The notes below the pieces were generated by a model. It saw only the letters and a list, made by a program, of their open reading frames with translations. It had not been told where the DNA came from and did no database searches. From positions 1-64,000 of the forward strand of contig NZ_JABFTV010000009.1 in assembly GCF_021404405.1 (NCBI RefSeq): 64,000 nucleotides of DNA, in the 5' to 3' direction. Origin of the DNA: Billgrantia aerodenitrificans. GTDB taxonomy: Bacteria > Pseudomonadota > Gammaproteobacteria > Pseudomonadales > Halomonadaceae. How positions within the stretch are numbered: position 1 is the stretch's first letter; each line of letters starts with the position of its first letter. The position numbers were made by a program, and so were the translations under genes. Shown one piece after another: positions 28,628 to 36,777 of the stretch.

Positions 28628-29854
28628 ATGACAACGACTCGCTTCATCAATGCCAACGTCATCGATACCCGCAATGGCCAAGTATTGCCCGACCGGCAGG
28701 TGCGCGTGCAGGACGGCCGCATCGTGGCTGTCAGCGACACCGCCCTGGAAGGAGCGGACGACCAAGTGATCGATGTCCGCGGACGCTACCTTATGCCCGG
28801 TATGGTCGATTCTCATGTCCACGTAACGGCCATTACGCCCAACTTTGCCCTGCTGGAAACGCTCTCCCCCTTCTATGTAGGCGCCAAATCGAGCGAACTG
28901 TTGAAGGACATGCTGATGCGAGGCTTCACCACCGTGCGCGATGCCGGCGGTGCCGACCACGGGCTTGCCAGTGCCTTGGAGGAGGACAGCCTGATCGGCC
29001 CTCGGTTGATGTATGCCGGCAGGGCGCTATCGCAAACCGGTGGACACGCCGACATGCGCGGAGCGGGACAGCAGACCTTTGAAGGCTGCTTTTGCTGCGC
29101 CGGGCTCGGGCGGGTGTGCGATGGGGTGAGTGAGGTGCGCCGAGCCGCCCGCGACGAGATACGCAAGGGCGCCACCCAGCTCAAGATCATGGCATCCGGC
29201 GGTGTCGCCTCTCCCACCGATCGGGTCGACAGCACGCAGTTCTCCTTGGAGGAGATCGACGCCATCGTCGAGGAAGCCACGGCCGCCAACATCCACACCA
29301 TGGCCCATGCTTATACTGCGCGCGCCATCAACCGGCTAATTCCGCGAGGCGTTCGGACCATAGAACACGGCAATTTGATGGACGAAGAGAGCTGCCGCCT
29401 GTTCCTGGAGCATGGCGCCTACCTGACCCCCACGCTGATCACCTACGATGCGCTGGCAAGAGAGGGGGTCGAGGCTGGCATGGCCGAGCATCTGCAGCGC
29501 AAGGTGTACGACGTTCTGGAAGCCGGTCACAAGGCTTTGGCGATGGCTCAAGAACACGGCGTCAAGATGCTATACGGCTCCGACCTGCTGGGCCGCATGC
29601 AGCGCTACCAGTTGGACGAGTTCCACCTGCGCAAGGACGTGATACCCACTGCCGAATTGCTCCGCAGTGCTACCTGCAACGCGGCCGATGCCTATGGCCA
29701 TAGCGGCGATTTCGGCGAGGTCATTCCCGGCGCACGCGGCGACCTGCTGGTGCTCGAGGGCAACCCCCTCGACGACATCACTGTGCTGACACGGCCGGAA
29801 GAGCAGCTGTTGCTGATCATGAAAGCTGGCAAACTCTACAAGAACGTGATGTAA
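28628..29854 (+). CDS. Amidohydrolase-superfamily metal hydrolase
   Basis: A 408-aa enzyme of the imidazolonepropionase/Xaa-Pro-dipeptidase-like branch. Metal ligand motif DSHVHV (about residues 60-65) follows the PGMVDSH signature; KIMASGG carries a probable carbamylated-lysine-region residue, HAYTARAINRLI and EHGN provide further His ligands, and GSDLLGRM the late Asp. It is the last gene of the TRAP operon, 27 bp after dctM, and is followed at once by a strong terminator. It likely hydrolyses the imported compound (a cyclic amide, dipeptide or similar); the substrate cannot be named from sequence. Confidence 0.85.
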   Translation: MTTTRFINANVIDTRNGQVLPDRQVRVQDGRIVAVSDTALEGADDQVIDVRGRYLMPGMVDSHVHVTAITPNFALLETLSPFYVGAKSSELLKDMLMRGFTTVRDAGGADHGLASALEEDSLIGPRLMYAGRALSQTGGHADMRGAGQQTFEGCFCCAGLGRVCDGVSEVRRAARDEIRKGATQLKIMASGGVASPTDRVDSTQFSLEEIDAIVEEATAANIHTMAHAYTARAINRLIPRGVRTIEHGNLMDEESCRLFLEHGAYLTPTLITYDALAREGVEAGMAEHLQRKVYDVLEAGHKALAMAQEHGVKMLYGSDLLGRMQRYQLDEFHLRKDVIPTAELLRSATCNAADAYGHSGDFGEVIPGARGDLLVLEGNPLDDITVLTRPEEQLLLIMKAGKLYKNVM

Positions 29855-29858
29855 ACCT

Positions 29859-29890
29859 CCAAGCAGCCCGGCCAAGGCCGGGCTGCTTGG
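29859..29890 (+). terminator. Strong hairpin terminator after the TRAP/amidohydrolase operon
   Basis: CCAAGCAGCCCGGCC (29859-29873) and GGCCGGGCTGCTTGG (29876-29890) are perfect complements separated by AA. It starts 5 bp after the amidohydrolase stop codon. The following sequence (TTACTATT) has only a few T's, but the stem is very stable. Confidence 0.85.
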
Positions 29891-30096
29891 TTACTATTGG
29901 AAGCTCACAGGTGCACGCAGAAGCAGATTTCTAATACTCTATCGCCAAAGTCGCATTAACAATCAACCCTACCAAGATGGTAAAAATAGCACGATATCAA
30001 GTCACATCTTCTCGCGAAAGTGGCTAAAATCACGTAAAGAATTGTAAGCAACAGGATCGCACCAAAGTGACGTATCCACGTGATAGCGAGAACAAA

Positions 30097-30456
30097 ATGA
30101 AAAAAACACTATTGGCAATATTTTTCGTCACGGCCTCACTCTCGTTAAAGACGGCGATGGCTCAAACTCTCGTGACAGAAAACTATATCATCGAGATAAA
30201 AAACAACTGTGCTGAAGGCGTTGTCGTCTGTGATGACATAACATATATCGGGACATCCAAAACATCCGGCAACCACATTGAACTAAGTGGTCAAACACAT
30301 CATGTGATGTGTGCCGACGGCGTGACCCCATGCCGTTTCTTAGGTTACATATTCGAGAACGGAAACGTTACCTATTTCGTAGATCAAGCTGGCGCCATCA
30401 AAGTAACGCAGAACGAAACCGTGTTGGTTGAAGAAACGGGAGAGTGGGTATATTAA
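30097..30456 (+). CDS. Small secreted protein of unknown function
   Basis: A 119-aa protein with a clear signal peptide (MKKTLLAIFFVTASLSLKTAMA-QT). The mature part is about 97 residues with four cysteines, CAEGVVVCDD and CADGVTPCRF, suggesting two disulfides in an oxidising periplasm. No family is recognised. The gene is AT-rich relative to the flanks. It lies 24 bp before the next gene and probably shares its transcript. A GTG at 30067 could extend it by ten residues but would bury the signal peptide. Confidence 0.65.
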   Translation: MKKTLLAIFFVTASLSLKTAMAQTLVTENYIIEIKNNCAEGVVVCDDITYIGTSKTSGNHIELSGQTHHVMCADGVTPCRFLGYIFENGNVTYFVDQAGAIKVTQNETVLVEETGEWVY

Positions 30457-30479
30457 TCACAACAAGAAAAGGTGTGACG

Positions 30480-31700
30480 ATGGAAGGGACAGTACTTCAT
30501 TTCGACGCCTCAAGCAAAACAGGGATCATACGCGACACCAATGGGAGTCGTTACGAATTTCAGCAGAGCGATTGGAAATCCGAATCAACACCAAGCTCAG
30601 GAATGCGAGCAGATTTCGTCATCGCTGGCGTAAACGCCACACAAATTTATGAGCTACCGCCGGAAAAACTGGTAGGTAATAACGCCGACTCTGAGAAAAG
30701 AGTCACGCTGAAATGGCCTGATATTACAACGTCCATAACGGATAGCCCATTCGCCGGTAACGTCATGCAAACGGAAGGCAAGACAACTACTAAGCCAGAA
30801 AATTCTTCGTCCAGCAGCGGCAGCAAAATGAATCGGATCGGCATGCTGGCCACGATCGTCGGCGCCCTGACCCTCTTCAGCCCGCTGTTTTACTCAGATC
30901 ACTATGGCTACCTCCCCCCCTTCTTACGGGCTGAGAAGCTACATCTTTGGATGGTACCGCTCCTTTTTATTGTCGCCGTAATTTTTTACAACGGCGGTTC
31001 TAGAATACTCATTCGAGCCTTGGCACTCACAAGCATTGGCGGCATTGCTTTAGGCTACTATAATGGTTTCCAGGAATACAGCATTTTCGTTTGGGGAGAA
31101 CCCAGACCTGCTTCTCTTGCGTTTGGTGCTTACCTAAACTTTTCGGCTCTCTTCATCATGACGGCGGCAGCCTTCAGCAAACATTATTCACCGCATGGCT
31201 GTATTTCTTCATCCACCCGAGTAGTAGAGGGGTGCATTGAAACGACGGGGTCATACAGCCAAACATACGGGGGAAGGTGGTTCCGGTATAACTACCTTTC
31301 TTTCTTAGGTGCTGATGGAAAGAAAGTGCAGGCAAAACGCGTACTAGTACCAGACCAGATCGACCCCTTGGTCGTACCCAACGTGTGTGGTACCTTCATT
31401 TTTACCACACAATTTTTCCAGCGAGTACTCATAGGAATCAAGACCGATGATAATGAGGCATGGTATCTACCTTCCAGCGTAGAGGGCGAAATTCTAAAGT
31501 ATATTTTTGCCGCATTATTTTGTGGCTTCATGACCTTTGGAACGTTTTCCACCATAATTTTGATGCCATTTACGCCGTTGTTCGCTATAGCAACAATGGC
31601 AGCCGCTTTCGGCGTGTTTAATGCCCCTTTCAGAATCAGTCGTATGAAAAAAGACTTGAAAGAGAACGGCTTTACCCTGGCCAAGGTAAAAAATATTTAG
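30480..31700 (+). CDS. Cold-shock-like domain fused to a membrane domain
   Basis: About 406 aa. Residues 1-60 (MEGTVLHFDASSKTGIIRD, YEFQQSDW, GMRADFVI) have the beta-strand pattern of a cold-shock/OB domain, though the RNP motifs are degenerate. A Ser/Thr/Lys linker follows. The rest is membranous: spans near residues 125-140, 155-170, 178-195, 212-228 and two close to the C-terminus around 345-390, with a soluble loop (about 240-330) between them. Similar OB-plus-membrane proteins occur in proteobacteria without assigned function. Start chosen at 30480 because AAAAGG lies upstream. AT-rich, probably acquired with the upstream gene. Confidence 0.65.
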   Translation: MEGTVLHFDASSKTGIIRDTNGSRYEFQQSDWKSESTPSSGMRADFVIAGVNATQIYELPPEKLVGNNADSEKRVTLKWPDITTSITDSPFAGNVMQTEGKTTTKPENSSSSSGSKMNRIGMLATIVGALTLFSPLFYSDHYGYLPPFLRAEKLHLWMVPLLFIVAVIFYNGGSRILIRALALTSIGGIALGYYNGFQEYSIFVWGEPRPASLAFGAYLNFSALFIMTAAAFSKHYSPHGCISSSTRVVEGCIETTGSYSQTYGGRWFRYNYLSFLGADGKKVQAKRVLVPDQIDPLVVPNVCGTFIFTTQFFQRVLIGIKTDDNEAWYLPSSVEGEILKYIFAALFCGFMTFGTFSTIILMPFTPLFAIATMAAAFGVFNAPFRISRMKKDLKENGFTLAKVKNI

Positions 31701-31741
31701 CTCCGCTATGCTTTGAACATCATGAAAGTAACGCGCTTAGG

Positions 31742-33340
31742 TTATTCAGTTTCCACCTCGAACGCCACGATCTGGCGCCGCTCGCGGGAGAACTCCACGC
31801 CTACCAGATGGATCGGCTTGCCCTGGCCGCGGTACTTGTCGGCGTAGCCCTTGGCTTTGATCTGCTCGAGCGCGCTGCCCTCGGGCAGCTGTTCCATTAC
31901 CTTGAACTCGAACAGGTACAGGTGCCCGGCGAAATCCACCGTCATATCGACCTTGCCGTGGTGGCTGGCGTCCTCCACCGTCACGTTCACCCCCAGCGCG
32001 GCAAAGTGGCTGTAGAAAACGCTGGCATAGTGGCCTTCATAGCGGGCGATGGGGTTGTTGCGGTACCAGTCGTGGGGCAGCCCGGCGTAGAGGGCTTTGA
32101 AATAGGTTTCCAGGCCGGCCATATCCGCTACCTTGAGCAAGCCGGGCAACTTGAGAATCAGCTCATCCAGTGCATCGTCACTTAGCCCCAGCACAGGCAG
32201 CAGCGCCTCATTGAGGCTGGCTTCCACTTCCTGATTGGGAAAACCCAGGCGATAGATGGGGCGATTCGGCACCTCTTCGCGCACCCCTTTCAGGGTGAGA
32301 TAGCCGGTCTGAAACAGCAGCGCTTCGGTGGCGATATCATCCACATCGAAGCGACTCAGCAGCGCCGGTCGGCTGTGCCAGGCAGTAAGCGCCGGAGTAA
32401 ACACCCCGCGCTGCTTGAGCACTTCCACCAGAAAGGTGGGCGTGGCGCTCTCGAACCAGTAGGCGCCGAACTGACGCTTTTGAAACAGCAGCAGCACGTC
32501 GAAGGGGTTGTAAACTGCCGTAACCTCCTGCCCGCCCCAGCGATAGCCGTTGTACCAGTGCTTGATCTGGCTTCGCTCCAGCCCCGGCAGCTCGGAGGCG
32601 AATACCGTGTCGATGTCGTCGTCGGTGTAGCCGCAGATAGTCGCGTAGGGAGCGTCCAGCGTGATGTCATTGAGATTGTTGAGGCCGGAGAACAGGCTTA
32701 CCTTGCTGAACTTCGACACACCGGTAAGCAGCACGAAGGCCAGATGCGGGTCGGCATCTTTGAGCACACTGTAGAGGTTCTTCAGCCCCTCGCGCAGCTC
32801 GCGGGCCCGCTCGGGATCGAGCAGGTTGTCGAGAATGGGCTTGTCATATTCGTCGACCAGTACTACCACGCGCTGGCCGTACTTTTCGTGGACACCGCGA
32901 ATCAGGTCGGCAAATTCACCCGGTATGTCTTCCGCCTGGGTCGCGTCAATGCGCAGCCGCTCTCGATTGTGGCGCAATAGATAGCGGATTCGCTTGTCGA
33001 TATCGTCGCGGCTCTGCATCACGCCATCGGCAAAACTCAGGCGAATTACCGGATAGCGAACCTGCCAGTCCCACTTGTCGTGAATATAGAGCCCTTCGAA
33101 TAGCGCCTCGCGGCCCTCGAACAGGCAGCGCAGGGTATCCAGCAGCAGGCTCTTGCCGAAACGCCGCGGCCGCGAGAGGAAATAATACTTGCCCGCCTCC
33201 ACCAAGCGGTGGATCGCGGGGGTCTTGTCGACGTAGTAGTAGCCTCCTTCACGGATATCGGCAAAGGTCTGGATCCCGATGGACAGTTTCTTGCGGGGCG
33301 TGGAGGACACGACACTCTCCTGGGACAAGTGCTGATTCAT
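31742..33340 (-). CDS. AAA-ATPase / PD-(D/E)XK nuclease-like protein (DUF1703 type)
   Basis: A 532-aa protein with the two-domain pattern of the predicted AAA-ATPase (PF09820) plus C-terminal PD-(D/E)XK (PF08011) family. FADIREGGYYYVDKTPAIHRL opens the ATPase domain; Walker A is RPRRFGKSLLLDTL (about residues 55-68) and Walker B VVVLVDEYDKPILDN. The nuclease motif is GKVDMTVDFAG...YLFEFKVM near residue 485 (D...ExK). The family is widespread, often multicopy and mobile, and its biological role is unknown. The start at 33340 removes an unrelated N-terminal extension; it lies 48 bp upstream of the waaL stop in the same orientation. Confidence 0.85.
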   Translation of the reverse strand: MNQHLSQESVVSSTPRKKLSIGIQTFADIREGGYYYVDKTPAIHRLVEAGKYYFLSRPRRFGKSLLLDTLRCLFEGREALFEGLYIHDKWDWQVRYPVIRLSFADGVMQSRDDIDKRIRYLLRHNRERLRIDATQAEDIPGEFADLIRGVHEKYGQRVVVLVDEYDKPILDNLLDPERARELREGLKNLYSVLKDADPHLAFVLLTGVSKFSKVSLFSGLNNLNDITLDAPYATICGYTDDDIDTVFASELPGLERSQIKHWYNGYRWGGQEVTAVYNPFDVLLLFQKRQFGAYWFESATPTFLVEVLKQRGVFTPALTAWHSRPALLSRFDVDDIATEALLFQTGYLTLKGVREEVPNRPIYRLGFPNQEVEASLNEALLPVLGLSDDALDELILKLPGLLKVADMAGLETYFKALYAGLPHDWYRNNPIARYEGHYASVFYSHFAALGVNVTVEDASHHGKVDMTVDFAGHLYLFEFKVMEQLPEGSALEQIKAKGYADKYRGQGKPIHLVGVEFSRERRQIVAFEVETE

Positions 33341-33387
33341 GCCAGCATAACATGGCGACCGCGCAGAAGCCTCGAACCAGCAGCCTC

Positions 33388-34734
33388 TCAAGGGTGGACG
33401 CTGCGTCTTAACCTCTCATGCCTGCGCATCACCGCCCAACACACCACGCAGAAGCCCAGGTAGCCACTCAGCCCCCGCACATCGCGCAGCATCGATTGCG
33501 TGAGGCCAAAATCGATGAAGGCGACCGGCACCATCATGCCCGCCGCCGCCAGCACGCGCACGCCTGGGCTCCCGCCGTCGACCAAACGGCGCCAGAACAG
33601 ACTCAGCGGCACCATATAAAAAGCCAATAACACCCCAAGCCCCACCAGGCCGCGGCGAGCCGCCGTGTCGATGATGTCGCTGTGCAATTGGTCGTAACGG
33701 CTGATACCCGGGTGCAAGCCGGCCTCCGCCACCAGCGCATCACGCTGGTGCTGTACCTGACCTTCTCCCCAGCCCAGTACAGGCTTTTCGAGAAACATCA
33801 GGCCACCCGCGCGCCACATTTCCAGGCGCAACCCCACCGAGGACCCCCGCTCTTCTCCGACGGCGTACTGCATCAGGTTGCTGTGAGCCAGAGCGACACG
33901 GTCTCTCACGCCGGTTTGAGGTGCCCACGCTGCGGCAACCAGCAGGATCATCAAGGCGGCCACCGCCAGGTGCAACGGGCGTGACGGCAACACATCCCGC
34001 GCGGCACGGTAGGCCAAAAGCAGCAGCAGCGGCGCCGCTATCCAGCCGCCGCGGGTACCGGAGAGCAGCGAGCTCAGCATGCCGGCCATGGCCGCCAGCA
34101 GAGTAAGCGCAAGCAACGCCGGACGTCGCACACTGCCGGAGCGAACGCACCATAGCGCGCCGAGCAACGATAGCCCACCGAGCAGCAAGGAGAGATTGCC
34201 AAAAGGGATGGCGTTCATATCGTTGCTGGCGCGTGCCTTGTCCAGCACCAGCCGCTCGTAGAGCGCTATGCTTCCCGCACCCAGGGCACCGCACGACACC
34301 GCCAGCCACAGCAGCCTTGGCCCCGGCGTGAAAATACGCAGCGCCATCAGTAAAGCCGCGGCCAGCATCGGCCAAAGCGGAAGAAAAATGCCTTGATTGC
34401 CCTCGCCCACGGGCCATTCGCCGCTACGCCACACGTCCAGGCACCACAGCGCACCATAGCTGAACAGCGCTAGCAGCATGAAGGCATCGTCGCGGTCGAG
34501 CGCACCCTCGCCTTGCACACGGGGCGCATAGATCAGCAAGGCGGGAAGTAGCGTGGCGGCAGCCAACAGAGGAATGATCGCATAGGCCCAAGGCACCACC
34601 ACCAGCAGCGCGATGAAGGCGAAGGCCCACAGGCTTGCCAGCGTTTGCATCCTTGTGCGCAGGCCGCCACGCCCCGCGGCCAGCTCGTTGCGGGGCGACT
34701 GCACGTACCACCGCTGCTCCCTGCTTTTCGTCAT
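33388..34734 (-). CDS. waaL: O-antigen ligase / polymerase family membrane protein
   Basis: A 448-aa protein with about twelve membrane spans and the Wzy_C (O-antigen ligase) domain. The motif SGTRGGWIA (about residue 228) and the large periplasmic loop ending in HSDIIDTAARRGLVGLG (about 355-371), with its conserved His, are typical of WaaL. It would join polymer to lipid A-core in the periplasm, or act as a polymerase. It is separate from the 0-19 kb polysaccharide operon, as is common for waaL. The start may be an internal Met (MQTLASLW) since the first 28 residues are poorly hydrophobic. Confidence 0.8.
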   Translation of the reverse strand: MTKSREQRWYVQSPRNELAAGRGGLRTRMQTLASLWAFAFIALLVVVPWAYAIIPLLAAATLLPALLIYAPRVQGEGALDRDDAFMLLALFSYGALWCLDVWRSGEWPVGEGNQGIFLPLWPMLAAALLMALRIFTPGPRLLWLAVSCGALGAGSIALYERLVLDKARASNDMNAIPFGNLSLLLGGLSLLGALWCVRSGSVRRPALLALTLLAAMAGMLSSLLSGTRGGWIAAPLLLLLAYRAARDVLPSRPLHLAVAALMILLVAAAWAPQTGVRDRVALAHSNLMQYAVGEERGSSVGLRLEMWRAGGLMFLEKPVLGWGEGQVQHQRDALVAEAGLHPGISRYDQLHSDIIDTAARRGLVGLGVLLAFYMVPLSLFWRRLVDGGSPGVRVLAAAGMMVPVAFIDFGLTQSMLRDVRGLSGYLGFCVVCWAVMRRHERLRRSVHP

Positions 34735-35328
34735 CGACTCTCACGTAACCACTAGGCTGGTGGAGCGTCAGTATAACATGTCGAATCGGCCGGGCCGGCA
34801 TAGCCACAGTGTAAGCGGCATCGAAATCGTGCCGGGGCAAGAGCACCAGCCTCCACGAAAGACGAATGCCACGCTCGGACCATTGAGCACCTAGCGGGGC
34901 TCTGAAAACCACAGCAGCATTTCGAAGAAATAGCAACCGGCAGACGTCAAATAAGACCACGCCCGAAACGATGTACCATAGTCATCTTTGGGGCAATAAT
35001 CTCGTCTCCAGCAGCCGGATAGTGGGAATGAATGCGGAGAAACGGGCTCTTCAGGGGGTGAGCAACGACGGAAGGCAATTGGATGAAAGTATCGCTTCCC
35101 TAAGATAAACTAACATGCTAATTTAAAATATAAATATTAACGAATTCAAAGCAGAGCCAGCTCTAGCTGGCCGAACAGTACGCAAGGGACGACATAGCAA
35201 GTGCAAGGAAATCCTTCACCAGAGCCTGACACCTTTGCGCTGTCAGTCTGGCGCTCTTCCTATGACTCCTGGCAGTTCACTCGACTGCGATCTCATCGCA
35301 GAAGGCCAAGTCAAGGAGAGAGACAGGC
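34735..35328. other. 594-bp intergenic region between waaL and the srf operon
   Basis: No credible gene was seen on either strand. It must hold the divergent promoters of waaL and srfA. It contains an AT-rich stretch (about 35100-35145), a palindrome at 35156-35171, and a 6-bp stem CTGACA/TGTCAG at 35226-35246 in the presumed srfA leader. No convincing sigma-70 hexamer pair could be fixed by eye. Confidence 0.6.
35156..35171. promoter_or_regulatory. Palindrome upstream of the srf operon (possible operator)
   Basis: GCCAGCT-CT-AGCTGGC is a perfect 7-bp inverted repeat with a 2-bp centre, next to the AT-rich stretch and about 160 bp before srfA. Size and symmetry suit a dimeric repressor or activator. 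Binding partner unknown. Confidence 0.35.
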
Positions 35329-36759
35329 GTGCCCGCAATTCTTCTGCATAGCGGAAAAACCGAGCAATTCCGAGCCTTAGGCGAAACGGGTCAACCGGTC
35401 TATCATTCCGCGCTTCAGCTCCGCAAGGTGATCTCACGTCGGTTACCAGGCAAAGAGCGACACTTGGCTATCCCTCAACGTGACCAGCAGGGCGAGGGTG
35501 CCGACTGGTACAGCGACATCGAAGGCGATGTCATTCCTTGGAGCAGTGCCACCGAAGGGGAGCGAGAAGACGCACGCATTCAATTGGAGGCCTTCCGGCA
35601 GGATATCATTGCGCTTCGCCACTCTCCTCATGAGGGACAAAGCGGCGACCATGAAGTATTCAACCGGCTAGTGAAATGGGTGTGCCACTTCCCAGACGAA
35701 GGTTTCGTCTATCTTGTCAACGGCACCCCAGTGCTCACTTTCTGGGGGTTTATCCACCCGGATGCCGACCGGCACGCCAATCCCCTGCTCTGCCTCTACC
35801 CCTCGGCTCTCCCCGAGGAGACTGCGCCGCCCCCCCTATCAGCACCAATCGCCCCACTTGACACAGCCTTGGAGCCAGAACCTCGCCCCGCCCCCGTGGC
35901 GTCGGTCCGCCCTTGGTGGCGTCGATGGTGGTGGCTGCTACCGCTGCTTTTGGGGCTGTTGCTGTTGCTATTGTTATTCGGACTCAGGGCTTGCTCCTCG
36001 CCAGGCGCACCGACGCTTGCTACTCCCTCTCTGGACGCCCGCACCCCAGACGCCACGCTCCCGCGGATGCAGCATGGTTGGGACTTCTGGCCATTCAAGA
36101 GCTTGAGTGGTGGCTCATTGCCGGGTCAACGCCTGACGGCCCCCAATCCGACCTCTTCTGGTCTGGACGGCGACCCAACGCTACCCGCCATCGGTGGCCG
36201 CACTCCCGCCCTTGGCACACCCGGCCTGCCCTCTCCAGAGTCGAGCATGCCTGACGACTCCACCCTCGGTGTCGACCTCCAGGCCTCAGCCGATCAAAGA
36301 GTGGCTCCCTTCGCCGAAGGGCTCCCCCTCGTCGGCGATATGCCGACTCCGCCAGCACTGCCGGATGGCTTCATCCCCCCCACCCTGGAGCCGCTGACCC
36401 TGCCGGCCAACGCCCCCGATGGTACGGCCGATTTCCTCAACGGTAACTGGCGAGGCGCAGGTGTGATGGATAGCCAGACCGGTCGTCCCCTGCAGGTGAC
36501 CTACACCTTCGAGCAGGGCAACGGTGCCATGTACATACAGCGCGGTGGCAGCTCAGGGATGACCTGTGCAGGACCGGTATCCGCCACCATGCAGGACGGT
36601 AATTTGCAGGTGGAAGGTCAAGAAAGGGCCCGCTGCGAGGACGGCAGTCACTACGAAATGCCTCGAGTGCAATGCCACCAGGCCGATGGTGAAACGGCCA
36701 CCTGCGCGGCCAGCTATGACGACGAACCTTTCCCCATGCAGTTACGGAAAGCCAGCTAA
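35329..36759 (+). CDS. srfA: SrfA-like membrane-anchored protein
   Basis: A 476-aa bitopic protein. The cytoplasmic N-terminal domain (about 1-150, with VFNRLVKWVCHFPDEGFVYLVNG) is followed by a Pro-rich linker. One membrane span lies at about residues 200-223, a long Leu stretch after a Trp/Arg cluster. A Pro/Thr-rich periplasmic linker leads to a C-terminal domain with cysteines (about 370-476, starting FLNGNWRGAGVM). The name follows from position directly before SrfB and SrfC and overall form; SrfA is poorly conserved. Start is a GTG with AGGAG upstream. Role unknown; probably couples the cytoplasmic NTPases to periplasmic parts. Confidence 0.65.
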   Translation: MPAILLHSGKTEQFRALGETGQPVYHSALQLRKVISRRLPGKERHLAIPQRDQQGEGADWYSDIEGDVIPWSSATEGEREDARIQLEAFRQDIIALRHSPHEGQSGDHEVFNRLVKWVCHFPDEGFVYLVNGTPVLTFWGFIHPDADRHANPLLCLYPSALPEETAPPPLSAPIAPLDTALEPEPRPAPVASVRPWWRRWWWLLPLLLGLLLLLLLFGLRACSSPGAPTLATPSLDARTPDATLPRMQHGWDFWPFKSLSGGSLPGQRLTAPNPTSSGLDGDPTLPAIGGRTPALGTPGLPSPESSMPDDSTLGVDLQASADQRVAPFAEGLPLVGDMPTPPALPDGFIPPTLEPLTLPANAPDGTADFLNGNWRGAGVMDSQTGRPLQVTYTFEQGNGAMYIQRGGSSGMTCAGPVSATMQDGNLQVEGQERARCEDGSHYEMPRVQCHQADGETATCAASYDDEPFPMQLRKAS

Positions 36760-36777
36760 CAGGACGGTTAACCGATC

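Noticed and set aside
34424..34960. 178-aa minus-strand frame crossing the waaL start
   Set aside because: It overlaps waaL in another frame and reads into the intergenic region with an Arg/Ala-rich translation lacking motifs.
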